A DNA stretch of 64,000 bases from Arcanobacterium pluranimalium (GTDB lineage: Bacteria; Actinomycetota; Actinomycetes; Actinomycetales; Actinomycetaceae), in assembly GCF_016907845.1 (NCBI RefSeq), contig NZ_JAFBCS010000001.1:1426001-1490000 (forward strand), given 5' to 3'. A model generated the notes under the pieces. It was not told where the DNA came from, ran no database searches, and saw only the letters and a list, made by a program, of their open reading frames with translations. The stretch's first letter is position 1. Every line of letters begins with the position of its first letter. The position numbers and the translations under genes are program-made. Positions 1 to 11,243 of the stretch are shown piece by piece.

Positions 1-425
1 CGATGATCACGCCTTTGTTGTTGTGCATTGTATCTATTGGCTCAGTTGATTTGATGTTTGCGCTTGATTCAATTCCGGCAATTTATGGTCTTACTAAAGA
101 ACCATTTATCGTTTTTGCTGCTAACTCTTTTGCACTATTGGGTCTGCGCCAAATGTTCTTCCTTATCGACGGTTTGCTCGAAAAGCTCATTTACCTGCAT
201 TTTGGACTTGCGGCGATTCTGGGCTTTATTGCATTGAAGTTGGTGCTTCACGCCTCGCACGGTTATGGATATTTCGAAGCTATTCCAGAACCATCGATTA
301 TTTTCTCAGTGGCATTTATCGTTGTATCGATTTTGATCACGGTGATTGTGTCTGTACTTGGAGCGAAACGTATCGAAGCGCGCTCAAATACTACGCCTAC
401 CAACGGAGCGCAAAACGAGGATTAG
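1..425 (+). CDS. TerC family integral membrane protein (3' part only)
   Basis: This is the C-terminal part of a TerC-type membrane protein, cut by the window edge. The reading frame is open from base 1, so the first visible ATG (base 3) is probably internal. The segment DLMFALDSIPAIYGLT is the typical TerC core with conserved acidic residues inside a membrane helix. About four hydrophobic helices are visible, then a short polar tail. TerC proteins are linked to tellurite resistance and, in other bacteria, to metal handling at the membrane; the substrate cannot be told here. The stop codon overlaps the stop of the convergent transporter gene by two bases. Confidence 0.85.
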   Translation, partial: MITPLLLCIVSIGSVDLMFALDSIPAIYGLTKEPFIVFAANSFALLGLRQMFFLIDGLLEKLIYLHFGLAAILGFIALKLVLHASHGYGYFEAIPEPSIIFSVAFIVVSILITVIVSVLGAKRIEARSNTTPTNGAQNED

Positions 426-1399
426 TCTTTCGACACGTCCTCGTGTCGGGATAAACGCCTAGCGATAATTGCGCACACAAATAACTGGATTTGGTGGAAA
501 AGAATCACTGGCATCACCAGCGTTGCGACTGCTGAGCCAGTGAAAAGAGCCTTTGCAATCGGAAGCCCACTCGCAAGAGATTTTTTCGATCCACACATGA
601 GCAACACGACTCGTTGTGGGTAAGCAAAGTTCAAATCTTTTCCACCAAACCATGTTAAGAGCAGCATTAGCGCGAGTATGATGCCGAGAATAGCTACGAG
701 GTAAACCAACTGCGTGATCGAAATTGAATTCCACACGCCTTCATTACTTGCGCTGGTGACTGCTGAAAACACCACAATAATAATGGCAAGATTGTCGGTG
801 AATTTCGTCAATGACCGATGCTTGCGCATAAAATCGCCAAAGAACGGCTGTAGTACCTGACCGATTGCAAAAGGCAATAACAATTTGAGCAGCACAGAAG
901 AAAATCCTTGCGTGCTCTGAGTCTGCGCACCCATGAATACAAACACCAAGAATGGGGTTAGGAATATTCCTAAAATATTCGAGATGGTAGCAGCGCAAAC
1001 CGCGCCTGCGACGTCGCCACGGGCGATCGAAACGAATGTAACAGAGGACTGCACCGTAGAGGGAAGCAGACTCAAAAAGAAAATTCCGAGCGCGAAACTT
1101 TCGCCAATAATTGGGGAAAGTAACCAATACGCCGTCATGCCGCTGAGAGGGAAGACGACGTATGTACTGGCCAACACCGAAAGTTGCAGCTTAAGATCGC
1201 GCAAACCGCGTAACACTTCCGCAGAGTGTAAACGCATACCGTAAAAGAGGAATACAAGTGCAACTGCGGCGTCTCCAATGGCAGACACGAGCGCTTCATA
1301 ATGCGCGCTTACCGGAAACAAAATTCCAATAATGAACGCAGCGATAATACCGGTTATAAGAAAATCAGGTTTAACTTTCACGTAGATTTCACAGGTCAC
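422..1399 (-). CDS. SBF-like (bile acid:sodium symporter family) transporter
   Basis: The product is a polytopic membrane protein of about 325 residues with roughly nine to ten hydrophobic helices. It fits the SBF-like branch (YfeH type) of the bile acid:sodium symporter superfamily. Supporting stretches are VFLFYGMRL near residue 50, the LLPSTVQSSVTFVSIARG segment near residue 110 and GSKKSLASGLP near residue 270. The physiological substrate is unknown. The start taken here is GTG at 1399; a GTG a few codons in is equally possible. It converges on terC and the two genes overlap at their stop codons. Confidence 0.8.
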   Translation of the reverse strand: MTCEIYVKVKPDFLITGIIAAFIIGILFPVSAHYEALVSAIGDAAVALVFLFYGMRLHSAEVLRGLRDLKLQLSVLASTYVVFPLSGMTAYWLLSPIIGESFALGIFFLSLLPSTVQSSVTFVSIARGDVAGAVCAATISNILGIFLTPFLVFVFMGAQTQSTQGFSSVLLKLLLPFAIGQVLQPFFGDFMRKHRSLTKFTDNLAIIIVVFSAVTSASNEGVWNSISITQLVYLVAILGIILALMLLLTWFGGKDLNFAYPQRVVLLMCGSKKSLASGLPIAKALFTGSAVATLVMPVILFHQIQLFVCAIIARRLSRHEDVSKD

Positions 1400-1475
1400 A
1401 AAACACTTGCCTTTGTGTACATCAGGTCACTTCACGTCACAAAGGCTTGAGGGTTAAAACTTAGGTTTCGCTATT

Positions 1476-1760
1476 TTACGCCCACGGACCCAAAACTGGA
1501 TCCCACATGAGAGCCTTGCGTTCGGTAATAATGCCCTCAATATTGAGCGGATCATTCTCAAGCAGCGCGAGGGCAGCATCGGCATCCTCGGCGCGAACGA
1601 TCAAAAGCGCACCGCCGTCGAGAAAAGGACCCGAGGCGAGGAGCTCGCCGTTGTTGAGCAAACCGCGCAAAAATTCACGATGCGCTGGACGTGCATGCGT
1701 CAGATCCTCGGCGCGTGCTGGATCGTAGGTATAAAACACTGCTGCGATATTAGTAGTCAT
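1476..1760 (-). CDS. YciI family protein
   Basis: A 94-residue protein of the YCII-related family, a small dimeric alpha/beta fold of the ferredoxin-like type. The Y-D-P-A-R near the start, the RPAHREFL segment, SGPFLDGGALLIV and the acidic-helix DADAALALLENDPL are typical. No enzyme activity is established for most members. The gene diverges from uvrA with about 96 bases between the starts, so their promoters share that gap. ATG start at 1760. Confidence 0.8.
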   Translation of the reverse strand: MTTNIAAVFYTYDPARAEDLTHARPAHREFLRGLLNNGELLASGPFLDGGALLIVRAEDADAALALLENDPLNIEGIITERKALMWDPVLGPWA

Positions 1761-1824
1761 ACTGCTATTTTAGTTGTTTTGCCACCGAGGGGAAAGGCTA
1801 AATGTGAAATCGGCAGTATCGCTC

Positions 1825-1840
1825 TCGAACGTTTGTTTGT
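1825..1840 (+). promoter_or_regulatory. Candidate LexA (SOS) box upstream of uvrA
   Basis: The site reads TCGAAC-GTTT-GTTTGT. The actinobacterial/Gram-positive SOS box is TCGAAC-N4-GTTCGA, so the left half-site is perfect and the right half-site matches 4 of 6. It ends 16 bases before the uvrA ATG, where a repressor would block the promoter. uvrA is a standard LexA target, which supports the reading; binding itself is inferred. Confidence 0.6.
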
Positions 1841-1856
1841 ATAGCATGAGCAGATT

Positions 1857-4748
1857 ATGCTCAGTGTTGTGCATGATTCCATCCATATTCAAGGTGCCCG
1901 CGAAAACAACCTAAAGAATATTACGGTTGATATTCCGCGCGATAAGCTCGTTGTGTTTACTGGACTTTCTGGCTCGGGAAAGTCATCTATCGCTTTTGAC
2001 ACAATCTTTGCTGAAGGGCAGCGGCGATACGTTGAATCGCTAAGTTCTTATGCGCGCCAGTTTCTTGGGCAGATGGATAAACCCGACGTCGATTTCATCG
2101 AGGGACTATCGCCTGCGGTTTCGATCGACCAGAAATCGACAAACCGCAACCCTCGTTCAACAGTAGGCACAATTACGGAAATCTACGATTACCTGCGTTT
2201 GTTATACGCGCGCGCAGGTACACAGTATTGCCCGGTTTGTGACGAAAAAATCGAAGCTCAGTCTGCTGAGCAGATCGTTAACCGTTTAGAAAAATTGCCC
2301 GCAGGCACAAAGTTTCAGATACTTGCTCCGGTTATCCGCGGGCAAAAAGGCGAACATGCTGATGCTCTTGCGGAGTTGATTAAAGACGGTTACTCGCGCG
2401 TTGTTATTGACGGCGAACCGATGCGGCTGAGCGACGTGCCTAAACTCGCCAAAACAAAGAAACATTCTATCGACGTTGTGGTGGATCGAATCGCTATGAA
2501 AGACGGTATTCGTTCGCGACTGACCGATTCAATTGAAACGACTTTGCATTTGTCGAGTGGAATTGCGGTGGTGGAACTCGTCGATAAAGACGACGACGAC
2601 CCCGCGCGGTACCTGCGTTTTTCAGAAAAACGCGCCTGCCCCAACGATCACACTCTCGAATTAGATGAGATTGAACCGCGTACTTTTTCGTTCAATGCTC
2701 CATATGGTGCCTGCCCTGATTGTGAGGGTATCGGCTATAAATCGCAAGTATCAGAAGACCTTGTGATCCAAGACCCGCAATTGTCGATCACAGACGGTGC
2801 AATCGTCCCCTGGACTGTCACCGCCTCAGCATCGGCTCGCGAGTATCATATGCGCCAGCTTGAATCCTTGGGCGAGGATCTTGGATTCGATCTCAAAACG
2901 CCCTGGCAAGATATTCCACAAGAGGCACGCCACGCTATTTTGCATGGTCATGACTTCAAAGTAAAGATGAAATACCGAAATCGCTGGGGGAGAGAGAAAA
3001 CGTATTCCTCTGGTTTCGAGGGAGTTTTACATTTCGTTGAAAGAAAATTCACCGAGACGGACTCTGACTACGCTAAAGAACGCTATGCAGGTTTCATGCG
3101 CGATATTCCATGCAAAACTTGTGGGGGAGCACGCCTGAAAGCCGAGGTATTAGCAGTACGAGTGGGCAGCGCCAATATCTCGGAATTGACTAATATGCCG
3201 ATTTCGGAATCTCTCGACTACGTGCGCAATCTCGAGTTAGGGCAGCGCGAACACAAAATCGCTGAGCAAATTCTGCGTGAAATTCTCGAACGTTTGAATT
3301 TCTTGGTCACAGTTGGTCTTGGATATTTAACTTTGGCACGTTCTGCAGGAAGTCTCTCTGGTGGAGAAGCACAGCGCATTCGTCTGGCAACACAGATTGG
3401 CTCTGGCTTAGTGGGCGTGCTCTACGTACTCGACGAGCCGTCAATTGGTTTGCACCAACGTGATAACGACAAACTTCTCGAGGCTTTATTCCGCCTGCGT
3501 GATCTTGGCAACACACTCGTCGTCGTCGAACATGATGAAGACACAATTAGGCGTTCAGACTGGCTGCTCGACATCGGCCCCTATGCAGGTGAACACGGCG
3601 GTGAGGTAGTCTACTCTGGACCACCGGCCGGAATTGTCGATGCGCCACGCTCGATTACAGGCGCGTACTTGAGCGGAAAACGGGAAATCAGTGTACCTAA
3701 AAAACGCCGAAAAATTGACAAAAAGCGTCAAATTACCGTCGAAGGTGCCGAAGAAAACAATCTCCGCAATGTTACGGTACAGTTCCCTATCGGTGTTTTT
3801 ACGGCGGTGACCGGTGTGTCTGGATCCGGCAAGTCCTCGCTCGTCAATTCAATTCTTTACCAGGTGCTGGCGAACAAGCTCAATAAGGCGCGCCATCTGC
3901 CGGGCAAACATCGGCGAGTAACGGGTCTCGATGAGCTAGATAAGATCGTACACGTTGATCAGTCGCCTATTGGTCGCACACCACGATCGAATGCTGCGAC
4001 TTACACCGGCATGTGGGATCAAATCCGCACTCTCTTTGCGCAGACGCCGGACGCCAAGATTCGAGGTTATGGCCCTGGCCGTTTTTCATTCAATGTTAAG
4101 GGTGGACGGTGCGAAGCCTGCCACGGCGACGGCACACTGAAGATCGAAATGAACTTTTTGCCCGACGTCTACGTTCCGTGCGAAGTGTGCCATGGGGCGC
4201 GGTATAATCGCGAAACTTTGGAAGTGCAATACAAAGGCAAGAATGTTGCCGAAGTGTTGAATATGACGATTTCCGATGCCAAAGAGTTTTTCAATTCCGT
4301 ACCGCGAATCACGAAATACCTCGAATTACTCGAATCTGTGGGATTGGGATACATTCGCCTTGGTCAGCCCGCTCCCACGCTTTCTGGCGGTGAAGCGCAG
4401 CGCGTCAAATTAGCTTCTGAGCTGCACAAACGCTCCACGGGTAAGACGGTATATTTGCTTGACGAACCAACCACTGGTCTCCACTTTGAGGACGTGCGCA
4501 AACTACTCCAGGTTTTGCAAGGTCTTACCAATAAAGGCAATACGGTGATCGTGATTGAACACAATCTCGACGTTATTAAAACTGCGGACTGGGTGATCGA
4601 TCTTGGCCCTGAGGGCGGTAAAGGCGGCGGACTGGTTGTTGCACAGGGGACTCCAGAGCAGGTAGCCAAGGTGGAGGAATCTTTCACTGGCGCTTATCTT
4701 AAGCCGATGCTTGAAAAGGCAGGTACCTTAGGAACGAAAGCGCGCTAA
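1857..4748 (+). CDS. uvrA: UvrABC excinuclease subunit A
   Basis: UvrA is the ATP-driven DNA damage sensor of nucleotide excision repair; it loads UvrB at lesions. The 963 residues match the family length. Two ABC-type ATPase modules are visible: Walker [10 protein letters not shown] at residues 36-44 and GVSGSGKSS at about 654, each later followed by LSGGEAQR. The C-terminal zinc site is CEAC...CEVC. The first zinc site reads C-P-N-D-H...CPDC, with the second Cys replaced, as is usual in actinobacteria. ATG at 1857 has no strong ribosome site. It is followed two bases later by uvrC and preceded by a LexA-box-like site. Confidence 0.98.
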   Translation: MLSVVHDSIHIQGARENNLKNITVDIPRDKLVVFTGLSGSGKSSIAFDTIFAEGQRRYVESLSSYARQFLGQMDKPDVDFIEGLSPAVSIDQKSTNRNPRSTVGTITEIYDYLRLLYARAGTQYCPVCDEKIEAQSAEQIVNRLEKLPAGTKFQILAPVIRGQKGEHADALAELIKDGYSRVVIDGEPMRLSDVPKLAKTKKHSIDVVVDRIAMKDGIRSRLTDSIETTLHLSSGIAVVELVDKDDDDPARYLRFSEKRACPNDHTLELDEIEPRTFSFNAPYGACPDCEGIGYKSQVSEDLVIQDPQLSITDGAIVPWTVTASASAREYHMRQLESLGEDLGFDLKTPWQDIPQEARHAILHGHDFKVKMKYRNRWGREKTYSSGFEGVLHFVERKFTETDSDYAKERYAGFMRDIPCKTCGGARLKAEVLAVRVGSANISELTNMPISESLDYVRNLELGQREHKIAEQILREILERLNFLVTVGLGYLTLARSAGSLSGGEAQRIRLATQIGSGLVGVLYVLDEPSIGLHQRDNDKLLEALFRLRDLGNTLVVVEHDEDTIRRSDWLLDIGPYAGEHGGEVVYSGPPAGIVDAPRSITGAYLSGKREISVPKKRRKIDKKRQITVEGAEENNLRNVTVQFPIGVFTAVTGVSGSGKSSLVNSILYQVLANKLNKARHLPGKHRRVTGLDELDKIVHVDQSPIGRTPRSNAATYTGMWDQIRTLFAQTPDAKIRGYGPGRFSFNVKGGRCEACHGDGTLKIEMNFLPDVYVPCEVCHGARYNRETLEVQYKGKNVAEVLNMTISDAKEFFNSVPRITKYLELLESVGLGYIRLGQPAPTLSGGEAQRVKLASELHKRSTGKTVYLLDEPTTGLHFEDVRKLLQVLQGLTNKGNTVIVIEHNLDVIKTADWVIDLGPEGGKGGGLVVAQGTPEQVAKVEESFTGAYLKPMLEKAGTLGTKAR

Positions 4749-4750
4749 CA

Positions 4751-6757
4751 ATGGCTGATCCACAGTCCTACCGACCGCGCACCCAAGACATACCAGAAAA
4801 TCCGGGAGTCTATCGTTTTATTGACGACGACGGTCGGGTCATTTACGTAGGAAAAGCGAAAAATCTTCGCAAACGGTTACTGTCTTATTTCCGAGATCCA
4901 GTGGTGCTTCATCCGCGCACGCGCCAGATGGTATTCACCGCGGTTCACGTCGTTTGGGTAGTTGTTCAATCAGAGCTTGAAGCTCTAACTTTGGAGTACG
5001 CCTGGATCAAAGAATACAATCCGCGTTTTAACGTGATGTATCGCGACGATAAATCTTATCCTTACCTCGCCGTCACGGTAAGTGAAGAATATCCGCGCGT
5101 TATGGTGACCCGCGATGCTCACAAAAAAGGAAACCGATATTACGGTCCTTATACGCAGACGTGGGCTGTGCGTGAATCTCTCGATCTGCTACTGCGCGTT
5201 TTTCCAGTGCGTTCGTGCACCAAAGGAGTGTTCAATAACGCGCAGCGAGCAGGACGCCCATGCTTGAACGGGTATATCGATCGCTGTAGTGCACCGTGTA
5301 TCGGCAAAATCTCTGCTGCTGACCATCGTGAACTTATCAACTCTGTGGTGAAATTTTTAGATGGTACAGGCGACGATTTAATCAAGCTTAAAACTGAGCA
5401 GATGAAAGCCGCAGCAGGGCAGCTAGACTTTGAACTCGCTGCAAAACTGCGCGACCAAGTTCAAGCGCTACAAACAATTTCTGAGAAAAACACTGTCGTG
5501 CTAGATTCCAATGTGGATGCCGACATCTTTGGTCTTGAATTCGACGAGATCGAGGCAAGCGTCCAAGTCTTTTATGTGCGAGGTGGGCGAATCCGCGGCC
5601 AACGTGGTTGGGTCACTGAAACAGCTGGTGTGGGCGCTGACGAACTCCTTTCAGATCTCTTACTGCAAGTTTATGGTGCCTATGCACCTACGAATACTGC
5701 ACACAGTATTAAGGAAGATGCCAAATCAGTCGACGACGTCATGCACACAGCGACAACAGCAATTCCCCGTGAGATATGGCTGCCAAAAATTCCCGCAGAT
5801 TACCATACGTTACGGGATTGGTTAGCCGCCCTTAGAGGCGCAAATGTGCATATTAAAAGTCCGCAAAAAGGCCTTAAAGCGAATCTCATGCGCACGGTAC
5901 ATCTCAATGCAGTACAGGCTCTCCAACGCCATAAGCTGCACCGGTCAGGCGATATTACCGAACGCTCGCAAGCCCTTGAAGAATTGCGTTCAGGATTGAG
6001 CCTTGAGCGCGCTCCATTGCGGATCGAGTGTTACGACGTTTCCCACACCCAGGGCACACACCAAGTAGCGTCAATGGTGGTATTCGAAGACGGCTTGGCG
6101 AAGAAACAGGACTATCGGCATTTTATTGTGCGCGGTCCTCATGGCTCCGGTGCGCGCGATGACACTGCAGCGATGGACGAAGTGCTACGGCGTCGTCTTC
6201 TGCGCTTAGCTCAGGGAGCAGATGCAGACGACGCGTCGGACGACGAACCAGTTTCGGGGCCAGAAGCTGAGGATTCACCGCGCGTGCGAAAATTTGCCTA
6301 TCGACCAGATCTGATCGTTGTTGACGGCGGTTTGCCACAGGTAAATGCCGCTCAGCGGGTTGTTGATGAAATGAATGCGGACGTTACCGTGATTGGGTTG
6401 GCAAAACGCCTCGAAGAGGTGTGGATTCCTGGCCAAGATTTCCCGCTGATTTTGCCGCGCACGTCACCAGCTTTGCGCTTATTGCAGTATCTGCGAGACG
6501 AATCGCATCGCTTTGCAATTACTTTTCATCGCAAGAAACGGTCAAAGGCGATGACTCGATCTATTCTTGATGATATTCCGGGGCTTGGCCCGAGTCGGCA
6601 GAAAGCACTTCTCAAACATTTTGGTTCTGTGGCAAAAATCCGCGCTGCGTCGATTGCTGATCTTTGTGAGGTTCCAGGCATTGGGAAAGCATTTGCGCAG
6701 GTTATTCACGATGCTCTCGCACCGAGCGACGACGGCGAATCTCCAGTTGCGCCGTGA
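4751..6757 (+). CDS. uvrC: UvrABC excinuclease subunit C
   Basis: UvrC makes both incisions around a lesion after UvrB binding. The N-terminal GIY-YIG nuclease domain (residues about 14-95) contains GVYRFIDDDGRVIYVGKAKN. A UvrB-interacting UVR motif lies near residue 215 (LKTEQMKAAAGQLDFELAAKLRDQ region). The RNase H-like nuclease with ECYDVSHTQG follows near residue 425, and a C-terminal double helix-hairpin-helix (IPGLGPSRQKALL, VPGIGKAFAQ) binds DNA. An acidic linker (ADADDASDDEPVSG) interrupts the C-terminal half. The ATG is two bases after the uvrA stop, so the two are almost certainly co-transcribed. Confidence 0.98.
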   Translation: MADPQSYRPRTQDIPENPGVYRFIDDDGRVIYVGKAKNLRKRLLSYFRDPVVLHPRTRQMVFTAVHVVWVVVQSELEALTLEYAWIKEYNPRFNVMYRDDKSYPYLAVTVSEEYPRVMVTRDAHKKGNRYYGPYTQTWAVRESLDLLLRVFPVRSCTKGVFNNAQRAGRPCLNGYIDRCSAPCIGKISAADHRELINSVVKFLDGTGDDLIKLKTEQMKAAAGQLDFELAAKLRDQVQALQTISEKNTVVLDSNVDADIFGLEFDEIEASVQVFYVRGGRIRGQRGWVTETAGVGADELLSDLLLQVYGAYAPTNTAHSIKEDAKSVDDVMHTATTAIPREIWLPKIPADYHTLRDWLAALRGANVHIKSPQKGLKANLMRTVHLNAVQALQRHKLHRSGDITERSQALEELRSGLSLERAPLRIECYDVSHTQGTHQVASMVVFEDGLAKKQDYRHFIVRGPHGSGARDDTAAMDEVLRRRLLRLAQGADADDASDDEPVSGPEAEDSPRVRKFAYRPDLIVVDGGLPQVNAAQRVVDEMNADVTVIGLAKRLEEVWIPGQDFPLILPRTSPALRLLQYLRDESHRFAITFHRKKRSKAMTRSILDDIPGLGPSRQKALLKHFGSVAKIRAASIADLCEVPGIGKAFAQVIHDALAPSDDGESPVAP

Positions 6758-6811
6758 GCCGAGCGCATATTTGCCTAGGCAAAATCGCAGCATACATGGC
6801 AACATTAGAGT

Positions 6812-7756
6812 ATGAGCGAAGTATTCGACATCAACGACACCGGCAGGATCCCTGTGGGCATTGCAAAACTCGATTTACAATCGGAATTACCCACAGCTGA
6901 TGTTCCGGAGATCATGATAATCACCGGTATGTCTGGTGCAGGCCGCACGCGTGCTGGCGCTACCTTGGAAGATCTGGATTGGTACGTCATCGATAATCTT
7001 CCTCCACGGCTGCTACCTGCAATGGCAGGCTTGGTCACGGCACAAAGTGGCGTGAAGAAGCTTGCGTGTGTCGTTGACGTGCGTACGCGCGAGTTTTTTC
7101 AAGAGCTCATGGGAGTATTACAAGAGCTTGACAACACAAACACCAACTATCGCATCCTCTTTTTGGATGCGAGTAATGAAGAATTGGTGCGTCGATATGA
7201 ATCTGTGCGGCGTCCGCATCCTTTGCAAGGCCGAGGGCGTTTATTGGACGGCATTATTCACGAACGCAACGTGATCGAAGGCTTACGCTTGCGCTCCGAC
7301 GTCGTCATTGATACGACGACGCTGTCTGTGCACGATCTTGCCCGTAAAGTGCGCGAACTCGTCAGTACAGAGCAAGAGGCGCGCGTGCACCTGACGGTGA
7401 TGTCGTTCGGATTCAAATACGGTCTGCCTGTTGATGCCGATCACGTTGCGGACGTACGGTTTTTACCAAATCCTTACTGGGTGACGGAACTGCGGCATTT
7501 GACCGGAAAAGACGAGCCTGTGCGCAATTTCGTGCTTTCTATCGATGGCGCACAGAATTTTGCTGATCGATACGTGGACCTACTTGCAGATATTGTGAAT
7601 GGTTACGAACGCGAACTTAAACCTTATGTGACTATTGCGGTGGGGTGCACGGGAGGTAAACACCGTTCGGTAGCCATGGCGGAAGAAATCTCCGCACAGT
7701 TCAGTTCGCGTGGTTTACCTGTGCGAATAGTGCATCGCGACTTGGGTCGGGAGTAG
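6812..7756 (+). CDS. rapZ: RapZ/YvcJ-family P-loop nucleotide-binding protein
   Basis: A 314-residue RapZ (YvcJ) family protein. The N-terminal P loop reads GMSGAGRT (about residues 39-46), with Arg in place of the Walker Lys, as in other actinobacterial members. The C-terminal domain carries the conserved FGFKYGLP, FLPNPYW and GCTGGKHRSV motifs. In E. coli RapZ guides decay of the glmZ RNA; in actinobacteria its role is not settled, but the block rapZ-yvcK-whiA is strongly conserved. There is an N-terminal extension of about 30 residues before the P loop. Confidence 0.93.
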   Translation: MSEVFDINDTGRIPVGIAKLDLQSELPTADVPEIMIITGMSGAGRTRAGATLEDLDWYVIDNLPPRLLPAMAGLVTAQSGVKKLACVVDVRTREFFQELMGVLQELDNTNTNYRILFLDASNEELVRRYESVRRPHPLQGRGRLLDGIIHERNVIEGLRLRSDVVIDTTTLSVHDLARKVRELVSTEQEARVHLTVMSFGFKYGLPVDADHVADVRFLPNPYWVTELRHLTGKDEPVRNFVLSIDGAQNFADRYVDLLADIVNGYERELKPYVTIAVGCTGGKHRSVAMAEEISAQFSSRGLPVRIVHRDLGRE

Positions 7757-7760
7757 TTAC

Positions 7761-8720
7761 ATGCCTGAATCCCATATTGGTTCGCGCGGGCAAAAAGTTG
7801 TGGCACTCGGCGGTGGGCACGGTTTATATGCTTCGCTCTCGGCGCTAAAAATTTTGACACGCAATATCACAGCCGTCGTCACTGTTGCCGACGACGGCGG
7901 ATCGTCCGGCCGACTGCGTGAAGAGCTTGGCGTACTACCTCCGGGAGACTTGCGTATGGCGCTTTCCGCGTTGTGCGACGACGGTGAATGGGGTCAGACC
8001 TGGCGCGATGTGTTACAACACCGCTTTTCTTCGCAAGGTCCTCTCAATGGGCACTCACTGGGAAATCTCTTGATTACCGGCCTGTGGGAGCTTTTAGACG
8101 ATTCAATGGCAGGATTGGATTGGGTAGGGCGATTGCTCGATGTTAAGGGGCGAGTAGTGCCAATGGCTGCCGTACCCATTGATATCGAAGCAGATATTCG
8201 CACAAATGCCGGGCTTGAGACGATATACGGTCAGGTATCGATAGCGCGTTCTCATGCAGACATTGAAGCGATTCGTATTTCGCCAGCAGATCCACCGGCA
8301 GTGAATGAAGCTCTAGAGGCGATTTCGGCAGCAGATTGGATCATATTTGGACCCGGCTCGTGGTATACCTCAGTGATTCCACATCTGATGGTGCCCGATC
8401 TTCATCGCGCTCTCATTGAAACTCGTGCAAGAAAGGCACTGGTCATCAACTTAGTAGCTGATGCAGAAACGGTCACGATGACTCCTGCGGATCACGTGCG
8501 CAGTTTTCACGATCACGCACCAGACTTAAGACTCGATGCTGTTATGATGGACAGCAGTGCAGATTGCAATTGGGAGGAACTCGAAAATGCTGCGGCGCTG
8601 TGCGGCGCCAAAGTAATTGCTCACCACGTGGCTGATCCGAAGCGTAGGGGTTGCCACGACCATCTCAATTTGGCAGCTGCCTATCGGCAACTGTTTGTAG
8701 ATTTCAGTTCGAGTGACTAA
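7761..8720 (+). CDS. yvcK: YvcK/CofD-like gluconeogenesis factor
   Basis: The 319-residue protein belongs to the CofD-like YvcK family. It opens with the sugar-nucleotide binding loop VVALGGGHGLYASL and then TVADDGGSSGRLR. YvcK proteins bind UDP-GlcNAc and are needed for cell wall growth on gluconeogenic carbon sources in Bacillus and mycobacteria (CuvA). The FGPGSWYTS segment near residue 195 is typical. It starts four bases after rapZ and precedes whiA. Confidence 0.93.
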   Translation: MPESHIGSRGQKVVALGGGHGLYASLSALKILTRNITAVVTVADDGGSSGRLREELGVLPPGDLRMALSALCDDGEWGQTWRDVLQHRFSSQGPLNGHSLGNLLITGLWELLDDSMAGLDWVGRLLDVKGRVVPMAAVPIDIEADIRTNAGLETIYGQVSIARSHADIEAIRISPADPPAVNEALEAISAADWIIFGPGSWYTSVIPHLMVPDLHRALIETRARKALVINLVADAETVTMTPADHVRSFHDHAPDLRLDAVMMDSSADCNWEELENAAALCGAKVIAHHVADPKRRGCHDHLNLAAAYRQLFVDFSSSD

Positions 8721-8815
8721 TCTACATAAAGTATTTTGCAATTTAAAGACTTATCGACCGCTCGGTGATCAAATCGAGTTGGTTATAGGGGAAGTTGTAG
8801 GGAAAGTTAGGAATC

Positions 8816-9805
8816 ATGCCAGCATTAACTCAACCTGTCAAGGACGAAATCGCAGGTGTGTATCCTCAGCTTGCATCGTCGATGGTGGCTGAAATTTCGA
8901 CCATGTTTCGTTTTGCGGGTGGCTTGCATATCAATTCCGGACTCGTAACCTTACAAGCGGAACTCACCCATCCAGGTGCAGCTCGGCATCTGTGGGAACT
9001 CATTCATAAGATTTATCGTCTCGAAGCTGAGCTCATTGCAGTAAAAAACTCGATGAAAAACGGCAATCACTATATTTTGAGAATTTCTCAAAATGGCGAA
9101 CGCATCGCCCGCAGATTAGGCTTGCTTGATCCCAAAGGGCGTCCTGTGCGCGGATTGCCGCCGCAGATAGTTGGAGGTTCCAAAGCTGATGCTGCTGCGG
9201 CATGGCGAGGTGCATTTTTGGCTCGTGGCACGCTCTTAGAACCTGGCAGGAACGCTGCTTTGGAAGTGACGTGTCCATCTCTCGAAGCAGCCTATGCAAT
9301 TGGCGGTCTCGCTCGCCGGCTCGACATTCCATACCGAGCACGAGAATCGCGCGGAGCGCATCGCGTTGATATTCGCGAAGGTGATGCCATTTCGGCGATG
9401 CTCGCTCGTATGGGAGCAAGCGACGCGGTTTTGCGCTGGGAAGAACTGCGCACAGAACGCGAAGTCAATGGCAATGCAAACCGTTTGGCGAACTTCGACG
9501 ACGCCAATATGCGTCGCAGTGCAGATGCCGCCGTCGTCGCTGTAATTCGCGTCAAACGCGCCTTCGAAATTTTGGGCGACGACGTGCCTGCTAACTTGCG
9601 TGAAGCAGGGGAGTACCGCATTAAGTACCCTGAGGATTCCTTGAATCTACTCGGTGAAAGACTCAACCCACCAGCAACGAAAGATGCAGTGGCTGGGCGT
9701 TTGCGTCGTCTTAATACAATGGCGGATAAACGCGCCACGGAACTTGGAATTCCAACCACTCTTGATGTGGTAGCAGAATCCGGCGCTAATACGTACCTCG
9801 ATTGA
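8816..9805 (+). CDS. whiA: WhiA transcriptional regulator
   Basis: WhiA joins an inactive LAGLIDADG homing-endonuclease-like N-terminal domain to a C-terminal helix-turn-helix. In Streptomyces it controls sporulation septation; in non-sporulating actinobacteria and Firmicutes it influences cell division. The sequence shows FRFAGGLHI near residue 30, WRGAFLARGTL near 130, NRLANFDDANMRRSADAA near 220 and a C-terminal HTH with LLGERLNPPATKDAVAGRLRRL split over residues 280-305. The length (329) matches the family. It is the third gene of the rapZ-yvcK-whiA block. Confidence 0.96.
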   Translation: MPALTQPVKDEIAGVYPQLASSMVAEISTMFRFAGGLHINSGLVTLQAELTHPGAARHLWELIHKIYRLEAELIAVKNSMKNGNHYILRISQNGERIARRLGLLDPKGRPVRGLPPQIVGGSKADAAAAWRGAFLARGTLLEPGRNAALEVTCPSLEAAYAIGGLARRLDIPYRARESRGAHRVDIREGDAISAMLARMGASDAVLRWEELRTEREVNGNANRLANFDDANMRRSADAAVVAVIRVKRAFEILGDDVPANLREAGEYRIKYPEDSLNLLGERLNPPATKDAVAGRLRRLNTMADKRATELGIPTTLDVVAESGANTYLD

Positions 9806-11155
<1,350 letters not shown>

Positions 11156-11179
11156 TCTAACGTGTCATGATAGTTGGTT

Positions 11180-11209
11180 GAGTGCCCGTGCATCCTTGTG
11201 CGGGCACTC
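11180..11209 (+). repeat. Hairpin between gap and pgk
   Basis: GAGTGCCCG and CGGGCACTC form a 9-bp stem around a 12-base loop between the gap stop and the pgk start. There is no T tract, so it is not a textbook terminator. It could be a partial terminator or an mRNA end protector that sets gap expression above pgk. Confidence 0.6.
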
Positions 11210-11243
11210 GCCATCTCAAGCTACAACCTATTAAGGATTTTTT

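Noticed and set aside
1857-4748. Damaged zinc finger in UvrA (missing Cys)
   Set aside because: The C-P-N-D-H form is usual in actinobacterial UvrA, so it is not a defect.
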